DNA of 64,000 bases from Pseudolactococcus plantarum (GCF_002441715.1 NZ_JXJX01000005.1:68595-132594), one strand, 5' to 3'; numbered from the stretch's first letter, positions 37,849-47,319 are shown. Notes: generated by a model not told the origin, from the letters alone. Numbers and translations: made by a program.

Positions 37849-38490
37849 TTGAAAAAATCTAAGGCTTATATCATCACCAATGAAATATTCAATGCTTTGA
37901 CACACGGCATCGGTTGTGGGCTTGCAATTGCTGGTCTCATTTTACTTGTTTTAAAAGGTGCTGCTAATCATTCAGCTATACAAGTCGTCAGTTATGCGAT
38001 TTATGGCACAACTTTAGTTTTACTCTTTTTATTCTCAACATTATTTCATAGTCTCATCTTTACGCGGGCAAATCAGGTATTTCAGGTATTTGATCACTCG
38101 TCCATCTACCTCCTAATCGCCGGTACTTATACACCATACTGCCTCATCACACTAAATGGTTGGCTAGGGTGGACACTTTTTGGGATTGTTTGGGCATGTG
38201 CGTTTACAGGTGTTGTCTTGAAATCTATTTTCTTACCAAAATGGGATAGTGTACCAAAACTATCTACGATTTTATATGTTATCATGGGCTGGCTAATTGT
38301 CTTTGCCTTAAAACCACTTTGGGATGCACTTCCTCACCCTGGTGTCTGGTTATTATTTGTTGGTGGTGTCCTTTATACTTGTGGTGCTTATTTTTACTCA
38401 TTAACATTTCCTTATGCTCACGTCATCTGGCACTTATTTGTCATGGCAGCAGCTGTATTGATGTGGTTCTCAGTCTATCTTTATATCTAA
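37849..38490 (+). CDS. Hemolysin III / TrhA family membrane protein
   Basis: The 213-residue protein has seven predicted membrane segments and the PAQR/HlyIII motifs NALTHGIGCGLA, STLFHSL, FDHSSIYLLIAGTYTPYCL and HVIWHLFVMAAA, with His residues that bind zinc in the superfamily. The start is a TTG with only a weak SD (TAGG). Despite the family name, a hemolytic role should not be assumed; relatives affect membrane lipid homeostasis. It is a single gene followed by a good terminator. Confidence 0.88.
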   Translation: MKKSKAYIITNEIFNALTHGIGCGLAIAGLILLVLKGAANHSAIQVVSYAIYGTTLVLLFLFSTLFHSLIFTRANQVFQVFDHSSIYLLIAGTYTPYCLITLNGWLGWTLFGIVWACAFTGVVLKSIFLPKWDSVPKLSTILYVIMGWLIVFALKPLWDALPHPGVWLLFVGGVLYTCGAYFYSLTFPYAHVIWHLFVMAAAVLMWFSVYLYI

Positions 38491-38532
38491 GTTGTCTTAG
38501 CGCATCTGATAACAACTCATAACTCACTTAAC

Positions 38533-38562
38533 ATGTTCTCAAAATCTTGAGAGCATTTTTTT
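38533..38562 (+). terminator. Terminator after the hemolysin III gene
   Basis: A 10-bp stem (ATGTTCTCAA with TTGAGAGCAT, one G-U pair), four-base loop and seven T residues. Confidence 0.82.
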
Positions 38563-38710
38563 ATGCTCAAACTTGGCTTTTTTAAAATTATAAGCACAAA
38601 CTGCTGATCATTCAGCCCTATCGTTATACGTTTAAAGACAAGCTAAAAATGCCATTTAATCGCCAAATGATAAGTTATTAATTAGTAACTATTAACAACT
38701 AAATGAGCTC

Positions 38711-38740
38711 TATTTTTGCCGTTTAATAACGGAAAAAATA
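38711..38740. promoter_or_regulatory. Inverted repeat upstream of the PTS operon, site 1
   Basis: Arms TATTTTTGCCGTT and AACGGAAAAAATA (one mismatch) around TAAT, about 175 bases before the IIB gene. It could be a regulator site. The surrounding 350-bp gap holds no gene I can support. Confidence 0.5.
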
Positions 38741-38859
38741 GGAATGGTTGTAACTAGTGATTTATAGTACTATGACAATATCAGATCAAGTCAAACAACT
38801 AAGCTGGCATCTGTTTTTTAGCAACACCACAAAGATCGAGAGATTTTATTGCTATCCCT

Positions 38860-38891
38860 ATACCATCATATAAGACTACAGATGATGGTAT
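38860..38891 (+). promoter_or_regulatory. Inverted repeat upstream of the PTS operon, site 2
   Basis: Perfect 10-bp arms ATACCATCAT and ATGATGGTAT with a 12-base loop, ending 24 bases before the IIB start codon and just before its SD. There is no T run, so it is not a terminator. Confidence 0.55.
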
Positions 38892-38915
38892 GCAAGAAAG
38901 AAAGGTAACAACATC

Positions 38916-39236
38916 ATGAAAAAAATACTTATTATCTGCGCAGCAGGCATGTCATCTTCAGTGATGGCCCAAAAAACAACAGACTATTTCAAACAAAAAG
39001 TCATTGATATTGTTGTTGATGCCACTACGGCTACAGAAGGTACCAAAGCGATTGAGACACGTGATTTTGACCTCTTTATTATTAGCCCACAAACCAAGAT
39101 GTATTTTAAACAGTTTGCAGAAGCAGGCGCACGAGTAGGAAAACCAGTTGTTGAAATTCCTTTCCAAGCTTATATCCCAATTCCTTCAGGTATTGAAAAA
39201 TTGGCTAAACTCATTACAGATAACCTCCCTAACTGA
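38916..39236 (+). CDS. PTS sugar transporter subunit IIB, lactose/cellobiose family
   Basis: The 106-residue protein has the phosphorylatable Cys8 in ILIICAAGMSSSVMAQKT and the fold of IIB-Lac/Cel proteins. It receives phosphate from IIA and passes it to the sugar carried by IIC. AAAGG lies before the ATG. It is the first gene of the PTS operon; the substrate cannot be read from IIB alone. Confidence 0.9.
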   Translation: MKKILIICAAGMSSSVMAQKTTDYFKQKVIDIVVDATTATEGTKAIETRDFDLFIISPQTKMYFKQFAEAGARVGKPVVEIPFQAYIPIPSGIEKLAKLITDNLPN

Positions 39237-39275
39237 TGGCTAATGTAGGACAACTTTTTGGGGAGAAATCACGAT

Positions 39276-41252
39276 ATGCTTAAAAAAGAAATCAAGTTAC
39301 TTCAAACCCTCTATCAAAACAAAGCATATTTCTTAACCGCTTCTGAGATCGCTAATGCAATAGGCATGTCAGAAAGAACTGTGCGCACTTATATCCAACA
39401 GGTTAACAAAGTATTAAGTATATATGGGGCTGAGATCATCGCTAAACGTGGTATAGGGTTTAAACTAGAGGTTTCTCAAGCTGATAAATTTGAACACTAT
39501 TTTCAAACACAGATCACCTCAAACAAGTTAGCATCACCTAAGACTGTAATAGAAAATCGTGAAAATTATTTATTAACACGCTTACCGCTAAATGATTCAT
39601 CTGTTTTATTTGACACCTTGATGTCTGAATTATTTATTAGTCGTTCAACCTTATCTAAGGTATTTCGCAAACTAAAAGAACGGCTATTACCTTACCAGCT
39701 GACCATCCAATCACGAGCTAGAAAAGGCGTCTATATTAGTGGGTCAGAGCGTGATAAACGACGGTTTATTATGGCTTACTTCTTTGGACAACATTATGTC
39801 GCATGTATCCAAGAATATCTTGGTGATACACAATTCTTCTCAGGCATCCAACTAGAAGCCATTACTTTGATTATTATTGAGGAATGTCGCCAAGCACAGC
39901 TTAAGATCCAGGATTTTGTCATTCAAAACTTGGTGTTGCATTTAGCGTTAAGTATTAATCGGCTTCAAAAAGCAATTAGCTTATCAAGCAATGAAATAGG
40001 ACACGTATCTGAAACAGCACTTGCTTATCAAGTCGCGCAAGGGATCATCACGCGCGTAGAAGCACTACAAAACATTAAGTTTCCTCGCCAAGAAGTGGCA
40101 TTTTTAGCCTTGCATCTGGTTTCTAACTCACCTACTCCTACTCCTACTCAAGAAATAGCACCACTGATACTAGAGGCAGAGATTAGAAACTGTCTAATAA
40201 CTTCTCAGCAGTACGCCTCTTATCATTTTTTAGAGGATACCGAGTTGATCAGTGCACTTATCGCTCATATCACTGCCATGCAATTACGTATTAGAAATGG
40301 CATGGTACTGGTTAATCCACTACTAGATAAAGTTAAAACTAATTTCGCTCCAATATTTCAACTCACGAAAGATATCCTAAGTAAGATGCCGCATTTATCA
40401 AATCAGCCAATTTCTGAGGATGAGTGGGCATATTTAACATTGCATTTTATGGTAGCAATTGAAAAAGCAAAAGATAAGCAACCAATACGTGTCCTTGTGG
40501 TCTGTGCAACGGGCATCGGTAGTGCACAGCTTTTAAAAACACGTATCGAAAAAACATTTGGTAACTTACTACGTATCGTAGGGCTCCATGGTTACTTTGA
40601 CTTAAATCAAGCTATGTTACAAGATGTAGATGTCATCATCTCGTCAATTGATTTACAGCATCTCGTCTTTACCGTTCCAACTGTTCATGTTAGTATCTTT
40701 TTGGATAACGATGATACCAAAAGAGTAGCTGACATCATTAATACCTTGAGACCGCCAACACACCACTTTAAATATGAAGCAGTCTCAACACTGACACTTA
40801 GTCAAAAGCGTCAGATTTGTCAACAGTTATTCTCAGCTGATTTCTTTTTAAAAACATCAGAAACTCAAAAGTCGAGAGTAATAGAGTCATTACTACAGAA
40901 ACTAGCACAACAAGAAGATAATAATTATCTAACAAAAATGTCCGAACAGCTTAAATCCCGAGAACAACTAAGTTCTATCATGTTTAGCGACAGTATCGTC
41001 GTCCCACATCCGGTTATCCCACAAGGAACGACGGCAAAAATAGCTGTTGCCATTTCAGAACAAGGTATTAAGTGGGATACTGACACAATTCATTTTGTGT
41101 TCTTATTATCACCATCAAAACTAGAGAATCCTCATCTAACAATTGCAACTAAAGCAATCGTTGCACTACTTGAGTTACCGGATGTTCAATCAAGATTACT
41201 AAAAGTAGACAACTTTAATGACTTTATAGACTTGTTCTTATCACTCATATAG
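39276..41252 (+). CDS. PRD-containing transcriptional regulator with PTS IIB-like and IIA-like domains
   Basis: The 658-residue protein has an N-terminal helix-turn-helix (SEIANAIGMSERTVRTYIQQV), a second HTH-like region, two PTS regulation domains with conserved His (LVLHLALSINRL, AFLALHLV, HITAMQLRIRNG, LTLHFMVAIEKA), a IIB-like domain with VCATGIGSAQLLK near residue 407 and a IIA-like domain with SIVVPHPVIPQGT near 575. This is the LicR/MtlR layout of phosphorylation-controlled activators. The start is ATG 39276 with GGGGAG ten bases upstream; a TTG at 39258 is rejected. It lies inside the PTS operon it probably controls. Confidence 0.9.
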   Translation: MLKKEIKLLQTLYQNKAYFLTASEIANAIGMSERTVRTYIQQVNKVLSIYGAEIIAKRGIGFKLEVSQADKFEHYFQTQITSNKLASPKTVIENRENYLLTRLPLNDSSVLFDTLMSELFISRSTLSKVFRKLKERLLPYQLTIQSRARKGVYISGSERDKRRFIMAYFFGQHYVACIQEYLGDTQFFSGIQLEAITLIIIEECRQAQLKIQDFVIQNLVLHLALSINRLQKAISLSSNEIGHVSETALAYQVAQGIITRVEALQNIKFPRQEVAFLALHLVSNSPTPTPTQEIAPLILEAEIRNCLITSQQYASYHFLEDTELISALIAHITAMQLRIRNGMVLVNPLLDKVKTNFAPIFQLTKDILSKMPHLSNQPISEDEWAYLTLHFMVAIEKAKDKQPIRVLVVCATGIGSAQLLKTRIEKTFGNLLRIVGLHGYFDLNQAMLQDVDVIISSIDLQHLVFTVPTVHVSIFLDNDDTKRVADIINTLRPPTHHFKYEAVSTLTLSQKRQICQQLFSADFFLKTSETQKSRVIESLLQKLAQQEDNNYLTKMSEQLKSREQLSSIMFSDSIVVPHPVIPQGTTAKIAVAISEQGIKWDTDTIHFVFLLSPSKLENPHLTIATKAIVALLELPDVQSRLLKVDNFNDFIDLFLSLI

Positions 41253-41277
41253 CTCAATATTAGAAATAGAGGTACTC

Positions 41278-41598
41278 ATGGATCAAACCAAAGAAACACT
41301 CCAAGTTACTGCTTTTGAACTCATCTTACACAGCGGCAACGCCCGCACACGTATCCACGAAGCTTACGACTTAATGGAAAAAAATGAGTTTACTGCTGCT
41401 GATCAGAAATTATTAGCAGCACACGATGAGTTAATACTCGCTCATCATGTGCAAACGACTTTATTACAAAATTATGCGAAAGGTGAAGAAATTATTATAG
41501 AAATCATTATGGTGCATGCACAAGATCACTTGATGACGACCATGACGTTAAAAGAAGTAGCTGAACGTATGAAATTATTGTATCAACGTACCAGTTAA
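41278..41598 (+). CDS. PTS sugar transporter subunit IIA, lactose/cellobiose family
   Basis: The 106-residue helical protein has FELILHSGNARTRIHEAYDLM and the phosphorylated His in MVHAQDHLMT (about residue 77), as in LacF/CelC. It accepts phosphate from HPr. It lies after the regulator and before an unknown membrane protein. Confidence 0.9.
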   Translation: MDQTKETLQVTAFELILHSGNARTRIHEAYDLMEKNEFTAADQKLLAAHDELILAHHVQTTLLQNYAKGEEIIIEIIMVHAQDHLMTTMTLKEVAERMKLLYQRTS

Positions 41599-41623
41599 GC
41601 CAGCAAGAGTAAAGGAGGTAGTC

Positions 41624-42109
41624 ATGAGCCAACCAGCAACACAACCACTCACAACTGAACAACAGCAAAACACCCTAAAAATCATGAGGTATAATCGCTT
41701 TCTACTGATTCGTTATGTTTGTTCCTTTCTATTTTTCATCAATCTATATGCTAGCCTTTTCTATTTCATGAATCGATCATCTTTATTTGTCATACCATTA
41801 ATACTTATTTTGGCACAGCTTCCTGCTATATGGGAGCAAATTAAACTCTACAGTACACCAACTAGCCATGTCACCTTGACAAAACGGTTCTTGATCTTAC
41901 AAACAATTATACTGCTTGGGGCATGTATCACGTGTGTGACACCATTATTTAGTCTTTCCTTTCCATTTTTAACTGCGATCTTCACAAGTAGACTGATGAT
42001 TGTCATCAGCAGTCTATGTTTAATAGGCATTTGTTTAGGCATGCTAATCAGATTAAAGAAAATATCACGTCGTGAGGATAAACAGTTTAAACGGATACAA
42101 CACTATTAG
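41624..42109 (+). CDS. Unknown four-helix membrane protein of the PTS operon
   Basis: I do not recognise this 161-residue protein. After a polar Gln/Thr-rich N-terminus of about 20 residues come four hydrophobic segments at about 26-48, 52-70, 87-107 and 120-142, then a basic C-terminal tail (RLKKISRREDKQFKR). AAAGGAGG precedes the ATG, and the position between IIA and IIC ties it to the operon. It has no PTS phosphorylation motif. It could be an accessory to the transporter or an independent membrane protein. Confidence 0.75.
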   Translation: MSQPATQPLTTEQQQNTLKIMRYNRFLLIRYVCSFLFFINLYASLFYFMNRSSLFVIPLILILAQLPAIWEQIKLYSTPTSHVTLTKRFLILQTIILLGACITCVTPLFSLSFPFLTAIFTSRLMIVISSLCLIGICLGMLIRLKKISRREDKQFKRIQHY

Positions 42110-42133
42110 CAATCACTATAATATCAATCACAT

Positions 42134-42237
42134 TGAGGTGAGTTGTTTCAAATAATATAATCATAGCTTCGTGACTTTAGACACCTCAGCGACATGATTG
42201 GACAGTTTGAGTTTCAAGTCACCTCTTAGAAAAGAGG
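42134..42237 (+). promoter_or_regulatory. Possible RNA switch before the PTS IIC gene
   Basis: CCTCTT (42222-42227) and AAGAGG (42232-42237) form a hairpin that masks the IIC Shine-Dalgarno. TGAGGTG (42134-42140) can pair either with CACCTCA (42182-42188) or with CACCTC (42220-42225); the latter would free the SD. This alternative pairing is an inference from complementarity. Confidence 0.45.
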
Positions 42238-42242
42238 AAAAC

Positions 42243-43583
42243 ATGAATAAAGGATTTGCTATCTTAGAAAAATATCTAATGGGTCCAATGGGCAAATTAG
42301 CATCATTTCGTATCGTTCGTGCCATCATGGGCGCTGGACTTGCCAGCATACCATTTACTATTGTTGGTTCTATGTTTCTAGTCTTTAATATTTTACCTTT
42401 GACTTTCCCTGGCCTTGAAACCTTATTTAATGCCACATTCTTTAAATTTAGTGATCTATATATGCTTGCTAACAAGTGTACAATGGGTATTTTATCTTTG
42501 TACTTCTCTATTGTTATCGGTTATGAATATACAAAAATCTTTGAAGAAGAAGGTATGGCGGTCAATCCTTTAAACGGTGCATTACTATCAGTTGCTGCTT
42601 TTTTCATGTCTATTCCAGAATTAGTTCATGAAAATGGTAAATTTGTACTTGTTCAAAGCCTTACAAAAACAGAAAATGTTGTTGGTGGTTGGCGGATCGG
42701 CGGATCAAGTCTTGATCGTTTAGGTACATCTGGTATCTTCACAGCTATCATCATGGGCGCACTCGCAGTTAATCTTTATATTCTTTGTGTCAAAAAAAAC
42801 CTTGTCGTGAAAATGCCAGATGCTGTGCCACCTGTTGTTAGTCGTGCGTTTACAGCCTTAATTCCTGCATTTGTCATTACCTTTGCAACTTTGATTATCA
42901 ATGGTATGCTTGTTGCTTTAGGCACTGATATATTTAAAATGGTTGCAATTCCCTTTGGTTTCGTAGCTAATCTAACAAATTCTTGGCTTGGTGTCTGTGT
43001 CATTTATTTCTTCATTAATGCGCTATGGGTGGTCGGTATACACGGTGCAAATATCATTGGTGCTTTCATCGGCCCTATCACATTAGCAAATTTAGATGTC
43101 AACATTGCAGGAGGACGTATTCCGTTTGCTGGAGAATTTGCAAACTCTTTTGTCATTATGGGCGGATCAGGTGCAACATTAGGTCTCTGTCTTTATCTTG
43201 TTTTTTTGGCAAAGTCTGAGCAACTTAAAATACTCGGCAAAGCATCTATTGTGCCAAGTATATTTAACATTAATGAACCTTTAATTTTTGGTATTCCTAT
43301 TGTATATAACCCTTACATGGCAATACCGTTCTTCTTAGCACCAATTACTACCGCATCTATTGCTTATTGGGCCATTAAGTTAGAGTTTGTAAATCCAATC
43401 ATTGCACAAGTACCATGGCCAAGTCCAATCGGTCTAGGCGCTTTCATTGGTACAGCAGGTGATTTTCGTGCAGTAATTTTAGCTTTCCTTACTTTCTTTG
43501 TTGCTTTTACTATCTACTATCCGTTTGTCAGATTTTATGATGCAAAACTATTTAAAGAAGAACAGGCAACACTTGCTAACTAA
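42243..43583 (+). CDS. PTS sugar transporter subunit IIC, lactose/cellobiose family
   Basis: The 446-residue membrane permease (ATG 42243 with AGAGG five bases upstream) has about ten membrane segments. It shows the IIC-Cel features FRIVRAIMGAGLASIPFTIVGS, INALWVVGIHGANIIGAFIGP in order, FNINEPLIFGIPIVYNP with the sugar-site Asn-Glu-Pro, and ITTASIAYWAIKL. The substrate may be a beta-glucoside or another disaccharide. No phospho-glycosidase is encoded in the operon. Confidence 0.9.
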   Translation: MNKGFAILEKYLMGPMGKLASFRIVRAIMGAGLASIPFTIVGSMFLVFNILPLTFPGLETLFNATFFKFSDLYMLANKCTMGILSLYFSIVIGYEYTKIFEEEGMAVNPLNGALLSVAAFFMSIPELVHENGKFVLVQSLTKTENVVGGWRIGGSSLDRLGTSGIFTAIIMGALAVNLYILCVKKNLVVKMPDAVPPVVSRAFTALIPAFVITFATLIINGMLVALGTDIFKMVAIPFGFVANLTNSWLGVCVIYFFINALWVVGIHGANIIGAFIGPITLANLDVNIAGGRIPFAGEFANSFVIMGGSGATLGLCLYLVFLAKSEQLKILGKASIVPSIFNINEPLIFGIPIVYNPYMAIPFFLAPITTASIAYWAIKLEFVNPIIAQVPWPSPIGLGAFIGTAGDFRAVILAFLTFFVAFTIYYPFVRFYDAKLFKEEQATLAN

Positions 43584-43599
43584 ATTATCATCCATCAAA

Positions 43600-43629
43600 A
43601 AAACTCAAGTACATCTGTACTTGAGTTTT
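43600..43629 (+). terminator. Terminator of the PTS operon
   Basis: Perfect arms AAAACTCAAGTACA and TGTACTTGAGTTTT around TC. A second short hairpin with a T run (AAGAAG/CTTCTT, 43682-43703) follows. Confidence 0.82.
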
Positions 43630-43708
43630 CTATATGATAATGCGCTAGGCTTAGGTTACGATGAGTTTACTTATCACTAGTAAGAAGTGGACTTCTTTTT
43701 TTTACTGA

Positions 43709-46700
43709 CTATCTGATCACAGCTTTTGTCACATACCCAGTCAATCGTTTCAATAACAACTCTGATTCATCAACAAAAGTAGTCGTTAATTGCGTTGTTT
43801 TGCTTGTTTCATTATATAAAACAACAGGCAAATTGCCAGGAAACTCTTTTAAAATCTGAGAAATCTTGACATTTTTAGTCGTATCAGGAATCGCTAACCA
43901 CAGCTTTTTGTCAGTTTCTTCAACAGGGACAAGTCCATCTGCAACAAGTTGAATACGATCATTACGTTCAGAGACCTTACCAGTAATTAAGTAAAACCCA
44001 TTGAGGGATAACTCAGGTAACACGTGATGATAAACCTCAGGAAACAACGTCACATCTAAATCAGATACAGTATCTGAAACACTCAGAAAAGCCATAGTAG
44101 CACCTGTTTTTGTTTTATGTGTTTTAAGTTGCGTCACTTGAACTAACACAGTTGCTTTTTGACCCACAAGGAGTTGCCTAATTTCCGTAAAATTACCTTG
44201 TCTTTTTTGAGCAATGCGCATCAAAGGATGTTCGGTTATCGCAATACCCATCAACTCAAATTCAAACTGATACTTTTCTGCATGACTATAGTCATCATAT
44301 GCTGTATATGAAAAAGTTAACCCTGAAGCTGAGTCATTAAATAAATCTGTTTGAAAAACAGAACTAAACTCAATCAGCTTAGGTAAGTTTTCGACCAACT
44401 TTCGACGATTCGTATCAAATTCATCAAATGCACCGATTAAAATAAGTGGTTGAATGACGGCAACTTTTTGGAAATTTGTTGGTATCTTTTGAATAAAGTC
44501 TTGTAGACTTGTAACAGGCCGGTTGTCTAAAATCCAAATGGCTAAGTCACGCGATAAGCCTTTTATCGCGCGCATGCCAAGAAAAATCTGCGTCTCTGAT
44601 AATTTATCATAGTAAGGCAGTCGATTAATTGAGATGGGCGATAGGTGAAAGCCACTCTGCTTTGCGTCTGTTAATAATGTGATGCGCTTACTATCTTTTA
44701 GCATCACCTCGTAAAATACATCTGGGTAATGCGCTTTAAAATAGGCCATCTGAACTGCTAACGCACCGTAGCCAAAAGCATGTGATCGATTAAAGCCATA
44801 ATTGGCAAATCTTTCGATTAACTCATAGATTTCAACTGCCTTTTCTTTTGTATGACCATTGGCTAAGCTACCTGAGATAAAAGCGGTTTTTAACTGTTCA
44901 AATTCATTGCCCTTTTTCTTAGATATGGCACGTCTAAGTAAATCGGCACGACCTAGAGAAAAGCCTGCAAAAACCTGTGCCACTTGCATAATCTGCTCTT
45001 GGAAAATCATGATACCATAGGTTGGCTTTAAAATAGAGGTGATACTATCATCTGGATAAACGACAACCTCCTCACCGTGACGGCGCTTGATAAACTCTGG
45101 TATAAACGCAGATGGTCCTGGTCGAAATATAGACGTTGCTGCAACAACATCAGCAAACTCTGTTGGCTTTAGTTGTCTCAAGAAATTCATCATTTGTGGA
45201 TTTTCAAACTGAAAAATCCCTAAAGTACGACCTTCTCTAAATAACGCTAAGGTCTGTTCATCATCTAAGTTGATTTGACTGACATCAATTTGCTTATCGT
45301 AGCGTTTGTTAACCAAATCACGCATGTCATTGATATATGTTAAATTTTTAATACTCAAAAAATCGAATTTAATTAAGCCAATCGCTTCAACATCATGTGC
45401 TTCAAACTGTGTGATAGGCAGTGTTTCACCAGGTGCTAATGGCAAATAGTTTGTTAAATCTTTTGCTGCTAGTACAACACCTGAAGCATGTACAGATTTT
45501 TGACGCGGGATGCCTTCTATTTTTTGTGCATAGTTAAAAATTGATTGTAGTCGCGTATCGTTCATAATCTCAGCTCGAAAACGATTATTTTTTTCGTATT
45601 CTTGAGCTAAGTTGTCTGATCGACCAATCATGCTAGAGACATGTGAGACTTCAACTTCTGTCATGCCAAATACTTTTGCGACATCGCGAAAACTCTGTTT
45701 CATCCCAAATGTAGAAAAGGTCATGATTTGTGCGACATGACTACTGCCATATTTATTTTTCACATAGGATAAAATCTCAGCGCGCTTCGTATCAGGCATG
45801 TCGATATCAATATCGGGTAAACTGGCACGTTCAGGATTTAAAAATCTTTCAAATAGCAAGTCGTTTGCTACCGGATCAACACCTGTGATTTGTAGTGCAT
45901 AAGCAACTAATGATCCTAAAGCTGATCCTCGTCCCATTCCCGTATAGATATTTTCACTACGTGCATATCGAATAACATCGGAAACAATCAGAAAATAATC
46001 ATCAAATCCCATCTCATGGATTGTTGACAACTCATGTGTGAGTCTTTTTTGATAGATATCTGTCCATTTTCCCTGAGCAGTCAGAAACGATTCAGCAATC
46101 TTGCGTAATGTATGTGATGATACCTCTTCTTTGTTAAAAACGGGTAGCGCCAGCACGTCAGATTTACCATCATCATAGTCAATTTCTGAGACCAACTTAT
46201 CCAGAGTTGCTAGACTAGCTGCACCAAATACTTTACTAATTTCTTCCTCAGGTCGTAAGTGTTCTGTATGTGTGACAGTAAGACTTTCATCTAGTTTTGT
46301 CCCATTTTTAATGTGTTGTAAAATTGTCAGTGTATAGGCATCTTCTTGCGCTAAATATTTGACGACAACAAACGGAATACTAGGACGCAAAAACTGTTGG
46401 TCGCTCGGCTTTAACAACCCTACAAAAACATCTATATCTGGTAATGCACTTAAAACACTCTCAACTGCATACTCTGAAGGGACCACGATGGCGACATCTG
46501 CTAAATGACTGGCAATATCTGAAAAATGATGGTGACCAAAGTTTTTATTGCTGGAAATCCTATATAAGTTGCTTAATCCTTTAGGCGTTTTAGCAATAAA
46601 AGTTAGCTGTATCGGCACGCTATCAATCACAAAAGTAGCCTCGAATGAGACAACTGGTTGTATGTCTAATGCTTTGGCTAAGGTAATAAATTGATGTGCA

Positions 46701-46834
46701 CCGTGTAGATTATCAACATCTGAAATCCCTAAGGTTTGATAACCTAGACTCTTGGCAGTCGTTAGATAGTCCTTTAATTTTACCGTAGACGACATAAAAC
46801 TAAAAACAGTTTTTGTATTCAGTTGTGCGTACAT
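43709..46834 (-). CDS. dnaE: DNA polymerase III alpha subunit DnaE
   Basis: DnaE is the second replicative polymerase of Firmicutes, which extends RNA primers before handing over to PolC. The 1041-residue product has an N-terminal PHP domain (TVFSFMSSTVKLKDYL, LGISDVDNLHGAHQF), the polymerase palm with GRGSALGSLVAYAL and PDIDIDMPD, the fingers with GIMIFQEQIMQVA and FNRSHAFGYGALAVQMAYF, a helix-hairpin-helix region and a C-terminal OB domain. It is the short streptococcal form. AAAGGAG lies five bases before ATG 46834. Confidence 0.97.
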   Translation of the reverse strand: MYAQLNTKTVFSFMSSTVKLKDYLTTAKSLGYQTLGISDVDNLHGAHQFITLAKALDIQPVVSFEATFVIDSVPIQLTFIAKTPKGLSNLYRISSNKNFGHHHFSDIASHLADVAIVVPSEYAVESVLSALPDIDVFVGLLKPSDQQFLRPSIPFVVVKYLAQEDAYTLTILQHIKNGTKLDESLTVTHTEHLRPEEEISKVFGAASLATLDKLVSEIDYDDGKSDVLALPVFNKEEVSSHTLRKIAESFLTAQGKWTDIYQKRLTHELSTIHEMGFDDYFLIVSDVIRYARSENIYTGMGRGSALGSLVAYALQITGVDPVANDLLFERFLNPERASLPDIDIDMPDTKRAEILSYVKNKYGSSHVAQIMTFSTFGMKQSFRDVAKVFGMTEVEVSHVSSMIGRSDNLAQEYEKNNRFRAEIMNDTRLQSIFNYAQKIEGIPRQKSVHASGVVLAAKDLTNYLPLAPGETLPITQFEAHDVEAIGLIKFDFLSIKNLTYINDMRDLVNKRYDKQIDVSQINLDDEQTLALFREGRTLGIFQFENPQMMNFLRQLKPTEFADVVAATSIFRPGPSAFIPEFIKRRHGEEVVVYPDDSITSILKPTYGIMIFQEQIMQVAQVFAGFSLGRADLLRRAISKKKGNEFEQLKTAFISGSLANGHTKEKAVEIYELIERFANYGFNRSHAFGYGALAVQMAYFKAHYPDVFYEVMLKDSKRITLLTDAKQSGFHLSPISINRLPYYDKLSETQIFLGMRAIKGLSRDLAIWILDNRPVTSLQDFIQKIPTNFQKVAVIQPLILIGAFDEFDTNRRKLVENLPKLIEFSSVFQTDLFNDSASGLTFSYTAYDDYSHAEKYQFEFELMGIAITEHPLMRIAQKRQGNFTEIRQLLVGQKATVLVQVTQLKTHKTKTGATMAFLSVSDTVSDLDVTLFPEVYHHVLPELSLNGFYLITGKVSERNDRIQLVADGLVPVEETDKKLWLAIPDTTKNVKISQILKEFPGNLPVVLYNETSKTTQLTTTFVDESELLLKRLTGYVTKAVIR

Positions 46835-46932
46835 CAAAACTCCTTTCAGTTGCTCAACGATAAGCGGTCATACAACATTACTGATTCACCGAAATGTATC
46901 CTATGGCTTACCTGTTCAAGCTTATATAATTC

Positions 46933-46961
46933 TTGCAAATTTGCTTTATTTCTATTATACT
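46933..46961 (+). promoter_or_regulatory. Promoter of the DUF2929 gene
   Basis: TTGCAA (46933-46938), a 17-base spacer and TATACT (46956-46961). Confidence 0.72.
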
Positions 46962-47049
46962 TTATTTTGTGAGAAGAAACAGACTAAGAGATATCTAAAA
47001 GAGAGACAATGTACTTTAGGTATTTCATTTGTAGAAAGAAGATGAGTTT

Positions 47050-47241
47050 ATGAAATTTTTAGTTGTCCTATTCTGGTCACTAATTCTAAGTGAAGTTGCG
47101 GGATTTATCATCTCTAAACTGAATGACACTGCCATGAATCCTAGTTTATCAGCAATTATTGCCGTGGCCTTCGTTATCTTTATTTTTGTTTTAGATAAAG
47201 TGGGTATCTTACCAGATTCTGAGCCTTACAAAGCGAAATAA
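47050..47241 (+). CDS. DUF2929 (YjzD-like) small membrane protein
   Basis: The 63-residue protein has two predicted helices (about 2-21 and 33-51) and begins MKFLVVLFWSLILSEVAGFI, as in the DUF2929 family of Firmicutes. Its function is not known. It has its own promoter and a terminator. It is convergent with pyrG and divergent from dnaE. Confidence 0.82.
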   Translation: MKFLVVLFWSLILSEVAGFIISKLNDTAMNPSLSAIIAVAFVIFIFVLDKVGILPDSEPYKAK

Positions 47242-47260
47242 ACCTTAGGGTTTATTTTTT
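47236..47260 (+). terminator. Terminator of the DUF2929 gene
   Basis: Arms AAATAAACC and GGTTTATTT, loop TTAG, then T residues. The stem overlaps the stop codon. Confidence 0.75.
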
Positions 47261-47280
47261 TAGCTATCACATAAGACCTA

Positions 47281-47314
47281 AAAAAACATCAGAAGTTAAC
47301 TTCTGATGTTTTTT
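47281..47314. terminator. Bidirectional terminator (34-bp perfect palindrome)
   Basis: A perfect palindrome centred on GTTAAC, flanked by A and T runs, immediately after the pyrG stop. Confidence 0.85.
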
Positions 47315-47319
47315 GTCTA

